From contig VGNW01000003.1 of assembly GCA_016865955.1 (NCBI GenBank), positions 1-27,959 of the forward strand: a stretch of 27,959 nucleotides of DNA. Reading direction: 5' to 3'. Within the stretch, counting starts at the first letter, position 1. Each line of letters begins with the position of its first letter. Origin of the DNA: Chloroflexota bacterium. GTDB lineage: Bacteria > Chloroflexota > Dehalococcoidia > SZUA-161. A program made the position numbers and the translations under genes. Shown here piece after piece: positions 1-7,518 of the stretch. The notes beneath the pieces are model-generated. The model worked only from the letters and a program-made list of their open reading frames with translations. It was not told where the DNA came from and did no database searches.

Positions 1-2550
1 GCGCAGTGGCAGTTCTGCCGCGATGCGCCTGGCACACAGAAGTACGTTATCTGCAATGCCGACGAAGGTGACCCCGGAGCCTTCATGGACCGCTCTATTC
101 TCGAAGCTGACCCCAACGCTGTTATCGAGGGTCTGACCATCGCCGGATACGCTATAGGGGCGAGCGAGGGCTATATCTATGTGCGCGCCGAGTATCCGCT
201 GGCGGTGCAGCGGTTTCGCGTAGCGCTGGAACAGGCAAAGGAAAGAGGCTTTCTGGGTAAGAACATTCTCGGCTCCGGTTTCGATTTCAATATTCATGTC
301 AAGGAGGGCGCAGGCGCTTTCGTCTGCGGAGAGGAGACCGCTCTCATAGCATCCATCGAAAGCAAGCGCGGTATGCCCCGACCTCGCCCGCCCTTCCCGG
401 CGCAATCGGGACTCGATGGGAAACCTACTATCATTAACAATGTTAAAACGGTAGCTACCGTGCCTGTTATCATCGACCGCGGCGCCGATTGGTTTGCCGG
501 CATCGGCACAGCGAAGAGCAAAGGAACGGCGGTCTTCGCCCTCACGGGGAAGGTCGCCAACAGCGGCCTGGTGGAAGTGCCGATGGGCACCACGCTTTCC
601 CGCATCATCTTCGACATAGGAGGGGGCATACCCCGCGGCAAGCAGTTCAAGGCTGTGCAGACAGGCGGGCCATCGGGCGGATGCATTCCGGCGCAGTTCC
701 TCGATGTCCCCGTAGAGTACGATTCGCTGGCTCAACTCGGCTCTATAATGGGCTCCGGCGGCATGGTAGTGCTGGACGACAGCACCTGCATGGTGGAGAT
801 AGCCCGATACTTCCTCAGCTTCACTCAGGCTGAGTCCTGCGGTAAATGCGTGCCCTGTCGTCTGGGGACGAAGCAGATGCTGGAGATTCTGACCCGAATC
901 ACTCAGGGCAAAGGTCGGGAAGAAGATATTAATACCCTGCTCAATATAGCCGGCACGGTGAAAGAGTGTTCTCTGTGCGGATTAGGACAGACCTGTCCCA
1001 ATCCTGTACTCACTACGCTGAAATATTTTCGCGATGAATACGAAACCCATATAAAAGAGAAAAAATGCCCGGCTGCGGTGTGCGATGCGCTGATGATATC
1101 CCCGTGTCAGCATACCTGCCCGGTGGGAATCAATGTGCCCAAGTATGTGGCACACATCGCTGCCGGAGAATATCTCGAAGCTGTTGAGACAATAAGAGAG
1201 CGCAATCCTTTCCCTGCTATCTGCGGGCGCATCTGCCATCATCCCTGCGAGATGCGCTGCCGCCGCGGCGAGCTGGATGAGCCGGTGGCGATAAGGTCGC
1301 TCAAGCGCTTTGCCGCCGACTGGTATTTCAACCACATAAACGAACTGCCGCCGCCGCAGCCGTTTCACAGGACTAAGAAGCAAAAAGTGGCAGTGGTCGG
1401 GGCGGGACCTACCGGACTGAGTTGCGCCTATTTCCTGGCTAAGGATGGATATCCTGTAACGGTATTCGAAGCTCTTCCTGTGGGTGGAGGCATGTTATCG
1501 GTAGCCATACCTCAGTTCCGTCTGCCCAGAGAGGTTATTCAGAGTGAGATAGCCTACATCGCCAAACGCGGCGTTGAGATAAGATACAACACTCCTGTCA
1601 ATGTGAATTTCACCATTGAAGACCTCAAGAAAGAAGGCTTCGCAGCCGTCTTCATCGCAGCGGGCGCACAGCGGAGCCAGCGCATCGGCATTCCCGGCGA
1701 ATTAGAGGAGATCGAGAACTTCTTTTACGGTCTGAGATTTCTGCGCGATGTCAGGACGGGCAAGCAGGTATCGGTGGGACGCCGGGTGGCTGTAATCGGA
1801 GGCGGCAACGTTGCCCTCGATGCTGCACGCACCGCCCTGCGACTGGGTGCTGAGGAAGTAAACATCTATTACAGGCGTTCACGAAGCGAGATGCCGGTGA
1901 CTGAGGTGGAGTACGACGAGGCTGTGGCTGAGGGGATTAAGTTCAATTTCCTGGTCAGTCCCACTCGCGTAATGAACGATAACTGGCGGGTGACGGGCCT
2001 GCAATGCACCCGCATGCAGTTAGGCGAACCCGATAACAAAGGCCGCCGCCGCCCCGTGGCTATATCCGGCTCCGAGTTCTTTGTCGAAGCGGATACCGTT
2101 ATCGCTGCCGTAGGACAGGCGCCTGACCTGTCGTTCCTGCCCCGCGAGAGCGCTCTGGAACGCACCAGATGGGAGACGCTTGTTGTGGACGGCAACAAGC
2201 TGTCAACCAATGTCGCCGGCGTGTTTGCAGGTGGTGATTTTGTTACAGGACCCGGCATGGTCATCGAGGCGATAGCTGCCGGCAGGAGGGCGTCGATAGC
2301 TATAGATAAGTATCTCAGGAATGACGCGTCTCGTGTCGAGATGTACGACCTGAAGCAGAGAGGGAACGGTAACGGAAAGGGCGAAATGCCGGAGGGCGAC
2401 GAATCCTGGGAGGCATTACGCAGGCTGGAGATGCCGAAGCTTTCTGCCGATGAGAGGAAGGCCAGCTTCGATGAAATCGAATGCGGTTTTCCTGATGAGA
2501 TAGCAATAAGAGAAGCCAAACGATGCCTGAGATGCGATCTGGAAGGGTAA
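1..2550 (+). CDS. NuoF-like NADH dehydrogenase subunit fused to a GltD-like FAD/NAD(P) oxidoreductase (5' partial)
   Basis: The frame is open from base 1 and reads KYVICNADEGDPGAF just before Met at 85, a NuoF core motif, so the true start lies before the window and Met-85 is internal. Numbering from Met-85: NuoF FMN/NADH domain to about 240, then the N3-type [4Fe-4S] motif SCGKCVPCR (Cys252, 255, 258) with Cys298 in SLCGLGQ. A GltD/dihydropyrimidine-dehydrogenase-type Fe-S domain follows (Cys341, 345, 380, 384, 388, 392). Next are an FAD dinucleotide fold (VAVVGAGPTGLSCAYFLA, from about 435) and a second one for NAD(P)H (VAVIGGGNVALDAARTAL, from about 568). The protein ends in CLRC. Known families: such fusions serve as NAD(P)H-oxidising electron-input subunits of soluble Fe-S complexes. 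It precedes metV and metF, so I infer that it feeds electrons to, or takes them from, methylene-THF reductase, possibly with HdrA-like partners outside the window. The partner is not proven. Confidence 0.9.
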   Translation, partial: AQWQFCRDAPGTQKYVICNADEGDPGAFMDRSILEADPNAVIEGLTIAGYAIGASEGYIYVRAEYPLAVQRFRVALEQAKERGFLGKNILGSGFDFNIHVKEGAGAFVCGEETALIASIESKRGMPRPRPPFPAQSGLDGKPTIINNVKTVATVPVIIDRGADWFAGIGTAKSKGTAVFALTGKVANSGLVEVPMGTTLSRIIFDIGGGIPRGKQFKAVQTGGPSGGCIPAQFLDVPVEYDSLAQLGSIMGSGGMVVLDDSTCMVEIARYFLSFTQAESCGKCVPCRLGTKQMLEILTRITQGKGREEDINTLLNIAGTVKECSLCGLGQTCPNPVLTTLKYFRDEYETHIKEKKCPAAVCDALMISPCQHTCPVGINVPKYVAHIAAGEYLEAVETIRERNPFPAICGRICHHPCEMRCRRGELDEPVAIRSLKRFAADWYFNHINELPPPQPFHRTKKQKVAVVGAGPTGLSCAYFLAKDGYPVTVFEALPVGGGMLSVAIPQFRLPREVIQSEIAYIAKRGVEIRYNTPVNVNFTIEDLKKEGFAAVFIAAGAQRSQRIGIPGELEEIENFFYGLRFLRDVRTGKQVSVGRRVAVIGGGNVALDAARTALRLGAEEVNIYYRRSRSEMPVTEVEYDEAVAEGIKFNFLVSPTRVMNDNWRVTGLQCTRMQLGEPDNKGRRRPVAISGSEFFVEADTVIAAVGQAPDLSFLPRESALERTRWETLVVDGNKLSTNVAGVFAGGDFVTGPGMVIEAIAAGRRASIAIDKYLRNDASRVEMYDLKQRGNGNGKGEMPEGDESWEALRRLEMPKLSADERKASFDEIECGFPDEIAIREAKRCLRCDLEG

Positions 2551-2568
2551 TATTAGCATTCATGAATC

Positions 2569-2622
2569 AGCTATCAGCGGTCAGAGAGTTACTGAGAGCT
2601 GACAACTGACCGCTGACCGCTA
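2569..2622 (+). repeat. Intergenic AGCTATCAGCGGTCAG palindromic repeat, copy 1
   Basis: The 86-nt gap between the NuoF-GltD stop and metV is mostly a repeat rich in TCAGC/GCTGA words. Perfect 9-bp arms AGCGGTCAG (2576-2584) and CTGACCGCT (2606-2614) can form a hairpin, and a second GACCGCTAT follows. AGCTATCAG and CAGCGGTCAGAG occur again at 9880-9904 on the other strand, in the same orientation relative to transcription. It does not look like a terminator (no T run). I read it as a dispersed non-coding repeat sitting inside an operon. Confidence 0.6.
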
Positions 2623-2636
2623 TCGGGAGGTGTTGT

Positions 2637-3281
2637 ATGAAATCCATTACCAGACAGAAGCCCTTGGAGGAGATAACCAAACAGCTTGAGGGCATAGAGA
2701 GATTGTACCTCGTGGGCTGCGGCACCTGCGCCACCATGACCAAGACGGGCGGCAAGGATGAAGTCCTCGCCATGAAGGAACGCCTCCAGGGCGCGGGCAA
2801 GATGATAACGGGCTGGACAGTCATCCCCACTGCCTGCGATACCATGACCGAAGCCTCTCTGGCGGAAAACAACGGAGCCATTCAAAGTGCGGATTGTTTC
2901 CTGGTGATGTCGTGCGCTCTCGGTGTGCAGAAAATAGCTTCCTATAATGGAAAACCGGCTATCCCCGCGCTGGATACGCTTTTCATCGGTGTTGAGGACA
3001 GCCCCGGTCTTTTTCATGAGGTCTGCGACCAGTGCGGGCACTGCGTTCTGGGCTATACGGCAGGCATCTGCCCCATTACGGCATGCCACAAAGGATTGTT
3101 GAACGGGCCCTGCGGCGGCACTAACAACGGCAAGTGCGAGGTCGACAAGAATCGCGACTGCGCCTGGACGCTGATTTATGACCGTCTCAAGGCACAGGGC
3201 AGGCTCGACCTGATGAAGAAGTACCAGCCGCCCAGGAATTCTCAGATAGCGCCGAGGCCACGGGTAACCAGGGTTGCATGA
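2637..3281 (+). CDS. metV: MetV: Fe-S/zinc partner subunit of methylenetetrahydrofolate reductase
   Basis: This is a 214-residue cysteine-rich protein matching the MetV / 'MTHFR C-terminal domain' family, the obligate partner of MetF in acetogens such as Moorella. The N-terminal half has VGCGTCATMTKTGG (Cys28, Cys31) followed by Cys67, 87 and 93. The C-terminal half carries the dense ligand set VCDQCGHC (130, 133, 136), Cys145, Cys150, GPCGGT (159) and Cys167. In characterised homologues these Cys bind [4Fe-4S] clusters and Zn and pass electrons to the MetF flavin. The ATG at 2637 has GGGAGGTG about 7 nt upstream. The stop TGA overlaps an ATG at 3278 and immediately precedes the metF ribosome-binding site, so the two genes are translationally coupled. 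Cytoplasmic, with no signal peptide or membrane segment. Confidence 0.9.
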   Translation: MKSITRQKPLEEITKQLEGIERLYLVGCGTCATMTKTGGKDEVLAMKERLQGAGKMITGWTVIPTACDTMTEASLAENNGAIQSADCFLVMSCALGVQKIASYNGKPAIPALDTLFIGVEDSPGLFHEVCDQCGHCVLGYTAGICPITACHKGLLNGPCGGTNNGKCEVDKNRDCAWTLIYDRLKAQGRLDLMKKYQPPRNSQIAPRPRVTRVA

Positions 3282-3292
3282 GGAGGAGCGAA

Positions 3293-4192
3293 ATGAAGCA
3301 AAGCTTTAGAGAAGCACTCAAATCGGGCGAGTTCATCGTAACCAGCGAAATCGGGCCGCCCAAAGGGACCAAGCTGGAGAAAATGCGCCACCATATCGAG
3401 ATACTCAAAGAAAAGGTGGATGGCATCAACGTTACCGACCATCAGAGCTCGGTGATGCGCTTCCCCTCGCTCGGCGGCTGTGTGGAGATAAAAGAGCATG
3501 GCGGCGAGCCGATATTGCAGATGACCTGCCGTGACCGCAATCAAATGGCTCTACAGGCTGACCTCCTCTTTGCATATACCAGAGGCATAAGGAACGTGCT
3601 CTGCCTGACGGGCGATGCCGTGCCTGTGGGCGACCACAAGCAGGCTAAAGGCGTCTTCGAGTTCGATTCGGTGCAACTGCTCAGGACAATCAGACATATG
3701 GAGTCGGGTAAGGATATGGGTGGCAACGACCTGGAAGGGGCGGTGGAATTCTGCGCCGGCGCTATAGTCACCCCCGAGGCTAAGCCAATCGAGCCGCAGC
3801 TCATCAAGTTCGAGAAGAAAGTCGAGGCTGGAGCGGAATTCATCCAGACGCAGGCAATATATGATTTGGACAACTTCGCCAAGTTTATGAATAATGCCCG
3901 TCAATACCCGGTGAAGATACTGGCAGGGATAGTGCTGCTGGTCTCAGCCAAGATGGCGAAGTACATGACCGATAATGTGCCGGGCATCTTCGTGCCCCAG
4001 AACCTTATCGATGAGCTGGCGAGCGCGCCTAAAGGCGGGGCGCTCCAGAAGGGCATTGAGATTGCCGGACGCATGATAAAGACCATCAAAGAGGAAAAGC
4101 TCTGCGACGGCGTGCATATCATGGCGATAGGCAGAGAGGAAGTGGTACCCGATATCCTGGCGGCTGCGGGATTGAACGGTCACGTGAAATAA
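3293..4192 (+). CDS. metF: MetF: 5,10-methylenetetrahydrofolate reductase
   Basis: It reduces methylene-THF to methyl-THF, the last step of the methyl branch of the Wood-Ljungdahl pathway, and it is also needed for methionine synthesis. The protein has 299 residues and a single TIM-barrel MTHFR domain. TSEIGPP holds the family's catalytic Glu (Glu19), QMTCRDRN lies near residue 80, NVLCLTGD (Asp108) sits at the flavin site, and FIQTQAIYD lies in the C-terminal half. I chose ATG 3293 over the in-frame ATG at 3278. AGGAGG at 3281-3286 ends 6 nt before 3293, whereas the 3278 codon would lie on top of that site. It follows metV by 11 nt and ends before a hairpin terminator, closing the NuoF-GltD/metV/metF unit. 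It lacks the long regulatory C-terminus of eukaryotic enzymes. Confidence 0.93.
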   Translation: MKQSFREALKSGEFIVTSEIGPPKGTKLEKMRHHIEILKEKVDGINVTDHQSSVMRFPSLGGCVEIKEHGGEPILQMTCRDRNQMALQADLLFAYTRGIRNVLCLTGDAVPVGDHKQAKGVFEFDSVQLLRTIRHMESGKDMGGNDLEGAVEFCAGAIVTPEAKPIEPQLIKFEKKVEAGAEFIQTQAIYDLDNFAKFMNNARQYPVKILAGIVLLVSAKMAKYMTDNVPGIFVPQNLIDELASAPKGGALQKGIEIAGRMIKTIKEEKLCDGVHIMAIGREEVVPDILAAAGLNGHVK

Positions 4193-4217
4193 CGGTTGCT
4201 GTGCTTGAGATAAAACC

Positions 4218-4251
4218 AGTAGGGGTGGTTCACGAACCGCCCCTGCTTTTT
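4218..4251 (+). terminator. Rho-independent terminator after metF
   Basis: Arms at 4218-4231 (AGTAGGGGTGGTTC) and 4234-4247 (GAACCGCCCCTGCT) pair along nearly their whole length, with two G-U wobbles, around a CACG-type tetraloop, and run into TTTTT at 4247-4251. It lies 25 nt after the metF stop and just before the end of the opposing HTH gene. The GTAGGGG...CCCCTAC form resembles intergenic repeats that I recall from other anaerobe genomes, so it may be a repeat acting as a terminator. Confidence 0.85.
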
Positions 4252-4255
4252 ATTC

Positions 4256-4444
4256 TCAGTGTTCTTTGATCCACTTGGTGAGGTCTTCTTTCAAAAACAC
4301 ACGCTTCTTGCCTATCTTGTGCGAAGGTAATCCCTTCTTCATAAGGCTATATAGCGTTTGATGACTTACACCTAGAAATTCCTGTGCCTCACTGAAGGTA
4401 TAAAATATACGCTCAATTCCCTTCTCAGGTTTTCTACTGCCCAC
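4256..4444 (-). CDS. Excisionase-like helix-turn-helix DNA-binding protein
   Basis: A 62-residue protein matching the HTH_17/excisionase (MerR-like winged helix) family. It reads FYTFSEAQEFLGVSHQTLYSLMKKG followed by KIGKKRVFLKEDLTKWI, the usual helix-turn-helix plus wing with a basic Lys-rich strand. The start is GTG (complement of 4442-4444), supported by AGGAG at 4453-4457 with an 8-nt spacer. The family includes phage and integrative-element excision factors and small regulators that bind DNA repeats. No integrase or att site is visible nearby, so a role in excision is not shown. It is transcribed towards metF and away from the methyltransferase at 4594. It may regulate that gene or be a leftover of a mobile element. 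Confidence 0.75.
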   Translation of the reverse strand: MGSRKPEKGIERIFYTFSEAQEFLGVSHQTLYSLMKKGLPSHKIGKKRVFLKEDLTKWIKEH

Positions 4445-4525
4445 TCACAACACTCCTGAACAGTTTGGATGCAATGTTAGAGTGTCAAGAGTCATTAGGC
4501 ACAAATAGACCATAATAGATTATAA

Positions 4526-4554
4526 TTGACAAATAATGTCTTGTGTTCAATAAT
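4526..4554 (+). promoter_or_regulatory. Sigma70-like promoter of the methyltransferase gene
   Basis: TTGACA at 4526-4531 is a perfect -35 box. A 17-bp spacer leads to AATAAT at 4549-4554, which matches five of six bases of TATAAT. Transcription would begin near 4561, giving a leader of roughly 33-45 nt. The 149-nt divergent spacer (4445-4593) is strongly AT-rich, and I see no clear palindromic operator in it. Confidence 0.65.
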
Positions 4555-4593
4555 ATGGCCCACACTAACGTCTGCAACAACACTTACTAAAGG

Positions 4594-5334
4594 ATGAACT
4601 CCGAAATGAAAGAAGTGCCCTTATGTAAATTATGGGATAATTATGCACTAGCAGGCTATGAAAGAGTTTACTCAACCAATTCTACAAAACAGCTTAGAAA
4701 AATAATGAGTAGCCTCTTTCTAGAATGCAGCAACTCAAGGGTAATAGACCTTGGATGTGGCACGGGAGGATTGTTTAATACCATTGTGCAAAGAATTTGC
4801 CCTGCAGAGATAGTCGCGGTAGATTGGTCGCAAGAGATGTTAGCCCGAACTCGTGAAGAAGCGATAAGAGTGCAATCCCAAGACTCGGGTGTCCGTTTCG
4901 AATTTATTTCAACTGATTTAACCCAACCACTCATTTGGCAGAACAATATTTTTGATTCTGTTATAGCCAATTTGGTGATTTGCTATCTACCAGGTGGATG
5001 GCGAGAACCTCTAAAAGAACTCCACAGGATCACTAAGCCAGGCGGAAACCTATATTTAAGCACGTTCACCGATAAGATGGATTTCCGCAGTGCTCTGTGG
5101 ACTATCGGGCCAAAAGAATTCATTCGAGCGCCAATAGCATCACTTCACGGAATTCGCTTCAGAAACATAGTCTCTCGAATATCTGAACAAGCAAAAGCCC
5201 TAGGCGCGGGATATCCTTCTCGTAAGGAATTAGCTGTATATCTGGAACAAGTTGGATTCCTTGACATAGAAATGTTGCCCATATATTGGGGGTTTGGTAT
5301 AGCGCTAAGAGCAAAAAAAGCCTTGACTCTGTAG
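4594..5334 (+). CDS. Class I SAM-dependent methyltransferase
   Basis: This 246-residue protein has the Rossmann methyltransferase fold: motif I VIDLGCGTGG (about residues 50-59), the acidic SAM-ribose residue in IVAVDWSQEML (Asp77), a motif IV-like region FDSVIANLVICYLPGG, and ITKPGGNLYLSTF. This is the UbiE/Methyltransf_11 type. The substrate cannot be read from sequence. ATG 4606 is an alternative start, since AAGG at 4590-4593 abuts the ATG at 4594 but lies 12 nt before 4606. The gene is visibly more AT-rich than its neighbours (hand counts of two 60-nt lines give about 37% and 48% GC) and has its own promoter. With the HTH gene it forms a likely transferred two-gene island. It converges on the large minus-strand operon. 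Confidence 0.8.
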   Translation: MNSEMKEVPLCKLWDNYALAGYERVYSTNSTKQLRKIMSSLFLECSNSRVIDLGCGTGGLFNTIVQRICPAEIVAVDWSQEMLARTREEAIRVQSQDSGVRFEFISTDLTQPLIWQNNIFDSVIANLVICYLPGGWREPLKELHRITKPGGNLYLSTFTDKMDFRSALWTIGPKEFIRAPIASLHGIRFRNIVSRISEQAKALGAGYPSRKELAVYLEQVGFLDIEMLPIYWGFGIALRAKKALTL

Positions 5335-5376
5335 TGCACAGAGACGTACCCTTGTTTGTCTTCGCTAGAAGCTCGC

Positions 5377-6219
5377 TTAAATATTCGCTCGCAGCAGAGC
5401 CCGCACCATGTTTTCGGCGGAGACGTCGCCTTCAGTGATCAAGGCGAGCATGCTCTCCCTGCCGAAGAGCTTATCGCGGATGTCGACTGTGGCTAACCCC
5501 TGTCGGGCAAGCTCCTTTGCCCGGTGAGCTGATTCCCGCAGGAAGCGCACGCATTCCTGAAGAGCTTTCCGCCCATCCGGCACCACCGGCCCTGCAGAGG
5601 TGAACAGAGTCAATTCCTTTACGGGGAGGTTCGCAAGTTTTTCCATTGACCTCACGACCTCGCCCATGTCCTCATTGAGTCTGATAGCCTTGGGCTTGGG
5701 CGAGACATAGAGGTCGCCGGAGAAACACCAGCCCTGAGCGAGTTCCACCAGCGCAATATGCCCGTTGCAGTGCCCTGGGGTGTCAATCACTTCAAAGCGG
5801 TAGCGGTCAGTTTCCAGTCTGCGCGATATTAAATCGACCTCGGTCGGCACGGGATAGCCCCAGGCTAGCTCCTGGTATTTGAGTATTCGGGGCATTTTGT
5901 TGATAAGGGGGATAGATTCGCGGGACGCGTATATCTTTATGCCGAATTTCTTCTGCAAAATATGGTTAGCTGCGATGTGGTCTTCGTGGAAATGCGTGTT
6001 TACAGCGAATTTGATGGGTTTATCTTCGAGGAATTCGACAAGTTCATTCACTGTGTAGCTGCAGCCCGTATCGATAAGCAGACCGTCCACGAGATAGGCT
6101 GCAGTCCAGTAGATTACCTGTTTCCCCTTTACTACAGGGGCGTCATCAGGGGTGTTGTCGTCCACCTCGCGCCCCATCTTGAGCTGGGTGACTTCACCGA
6201 ACCGCGTTACTTCAAGCAA
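5377..6219 (-). CDS. MBL-fold metallo-hydrolase
   Basis: A 280-residue metallo-beta-lactamase-fold protein. The metal-binding signature NTHFHEDH (His76, His78, Asp80, His81) is followed by DTPGHCNGH (His150) and CFSGDL (Asp169), the full dinuclear site of the glyoxalase II/beta-lactamase-like superfamily. The N-terminal YLVDGLLIDTGCS strand-turn is typical. The start is TTG (complement of 6217-6219): an in-frame stop lies 12 nt upstream, and the next Met is residue 15, leaving that as the alternative. A G-rich Shine-Dalgarno-like run lies about 13 nt upstream, which is a little far. It is the last gene of the twelve-gene operon, 25 nt after the acyl-CoA dehydrogenase. In that setting a thioester or lactone hydrolase would fit, but this is inference. 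The substrate is unknown. Confidence 0.85.
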   Translation of the reverse strand: MLEVTRFGEVTQLKMGREVDDNTPDDAPVVKGKQVIYWTAAYLVDGLLIDTGCSYTVNELVEFLEDKPIKFAVNTHFHEDHIAANHILQKKFGIKIYASRESIPLINKMPRILKYQELAWGYPVPTEVDLISRRLETDRYRFEVIDTPGHCNGHIALVELAQGWCFSGDLYVSPKPKAIRLNEDMGEVVRSMEKLANLPVKELTLFTSAGPVVPDGRKALQECVRFLRESAHRAKELARQGLATVDIRDKLFGRESMLALITEGDVSAENMVRALLRANI

Positions 6220-6244
6220 TTGAGTTATTCAACCCCCTGCAATC

Positions 6245-7480
6245 TCATTCATATACTTTTTCTTCAAGCTCTTTGGCTTCTGCGGCGTCGGATTCCACGT
6301 CTCTGCTGGTGTCTTTGCACTCCAGCAGTTCGCGGTAGAACTCATGCTGGATGATAAGGTTCATGATTTCGTTGGTGCCCGTCCATATCATGGCGAGCCG
6401 GGTGTCGCGCAGCATACGCTCTACGGGATATACATTGGTGTAGCCGATGCCGCCCATAATCTGCATGGCGTCGTTGATTATCTGCCAGGCAGTCTCAGTG
6501 CAGAACTTCTTGGATTCGGAAACCATGCGGCGTGCCAGTCTGTGGTTGTCCCCTTTATCGACGGTCAACGCAGTGGTATAGACCAGAGAGAAGGCTGCAT
6601 CGAGCTTGGTCACGCTGTCGGCTACCTTGAAGCTCACTGCCTGAAAATCCCTGATTTTGGTGCCGAAGGCTTTTCTCTTATTGCTGTAGCGGGCGGCAAT
6701 CTCCAGGGCGCTGCGTGCCGTGCCCAGAATGCCTGCGGCGCTGGTCATTCTCTCGGGTATCATCATGCGGTAGAAAATCTCCCCGCCCTGTCCCTCCCTC
6801 CCGATGATGTTCTCCTCGGGCACTTTAATGTCGCGGAACAGTATCCTGCCCGCCCCGCCTCCCCGTGTGCCCATAAGCCCGTAGAGATGCTTTGCCTCCA
6901 CCCCCATGTCCTTGTCCACTGCGAACAGGCTCAACGAATCACGGCTGGGCGCATCCGGATTGGTTTTGGCATAGACCAGGAAATAGTCAGCGCCCTCGGC
7001 TCCCACCACGAAACGCTTTTGTCCCCTGAGCACGTAATGGCTGCCTTTTCTGGTGGCGACAGTGGTGGCGCCGAAGAAGTCAGAGCCGCCTCTGGGCTCG
7101 GTGAGAGCCTCGGCGCAGCACAGCTTTGCTTTAATGGTGGGCTTTAAATATTTTTGTTTCTGCTTCTCCTTGCCGAAGGCGTGAAACGCCTCGCCGCAGA
7201 TACTTACCAGAGAGTAGAGACAGCCAAGCGATAGAGGCAATGCACCGCCTTCTTCTAAGGCAATGATTTCGTCAGCCCAGCCCAGTCCCCTGCCGCCGTA
7301 CTTCGCAGGGAAACGAAGCCCCAGCAGCTTTCTCTTTGCACCTTCCTCCAGAAATTGTCTGGGATACCTTATTTTGTCGGCATCCATATCGAGGATTAGC
7401 TGTCTCGGTATCGCTTTGACGAACCTTCTCGTCTCGTCGCGCAGGCTCTTCTGGCTCTCAGTTAATGTTGCCTCAATCAT
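6245..7480 (-). CDS. Acyl-CoA dehydrogenase family protein (divergent, catalytic Glu relocated)
   Basis: It is a 411-residue flavoprotein with the three acyl-CoA dehydrogenase domains: helical N-terminus, beta domain (CAEALTEPRGGSDF near 122-135; VPEENIIG near 220) and C-terminal helices (MQIMGGIGYTNVYPVERMLRD, 339-359). The usual catalytic Glu, just before GTNEI, is missing: the sequence reads IWTGTNEI with Thr367. Instead Glu243 in IPERMTSAAG sits where isovaleryl-CoA and long-chain acyl-CoA dehydrogenases carry their catalytic Glu. The start at 7480 (MIEATL) is chosen because GGGGG lies 6 nt upstream; an ATG 10 codons earlier lacks a comparable site. It is quite different from the two 594-residue paralogues at 15204 and 24530, suggesting another substrate such as branched or shorter acyl-CoA. 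No electron-transfer flavoprotein gene is in the window. Confidence 0.9.
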   Translation of the reverse strand: MIEATLTESQKSLRDETRRFVKAIPRQLILDMDADKIRYPRQFLEEGAKRKLLGLRFPAKYGGRGLGWADEIIALEEGGALPLSLGCLYSLVSICGEAFHAFGKEKQKQKYLKPTIKAKLCCAEALTEPRGGSDFFGATTVATRKGSHYVLRGQKRFVVGAEGADYFLVYAKTNPDAPSRDSLSLFAVDKDMGVEAKHLYGLMGTRGGGAGRILFRDIKVPEENIIGREGQGGEIFYRMMIPERMTSAAGILGTARSALEIAARYSNKRKAFGTKIRDFQAVSFKVADSVTKLDAAFSLVYTTALTVDKGDNHRLARRMVSESKKFCTETAWQIINDAMQIMGGIGYTNVYPVERMLRDTRLAMIWTGTNEIMNLIIQHEFYRELLECKDTSRDVESDAAEAKELEEKVYE

Positions 7481-7518
7481 CGTCAACCCCCTTTGTCCCC
7501 CATTCTCCAAACAGGATA

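Noticed and set aside
3278..3292. ATG 3278 overlapping the metV stop as the metF start
   Set aside because: The AGGAGG ribosome-binding site lies at 3281-3286, inside that extension, and is correctly spaced for ATG 3293.
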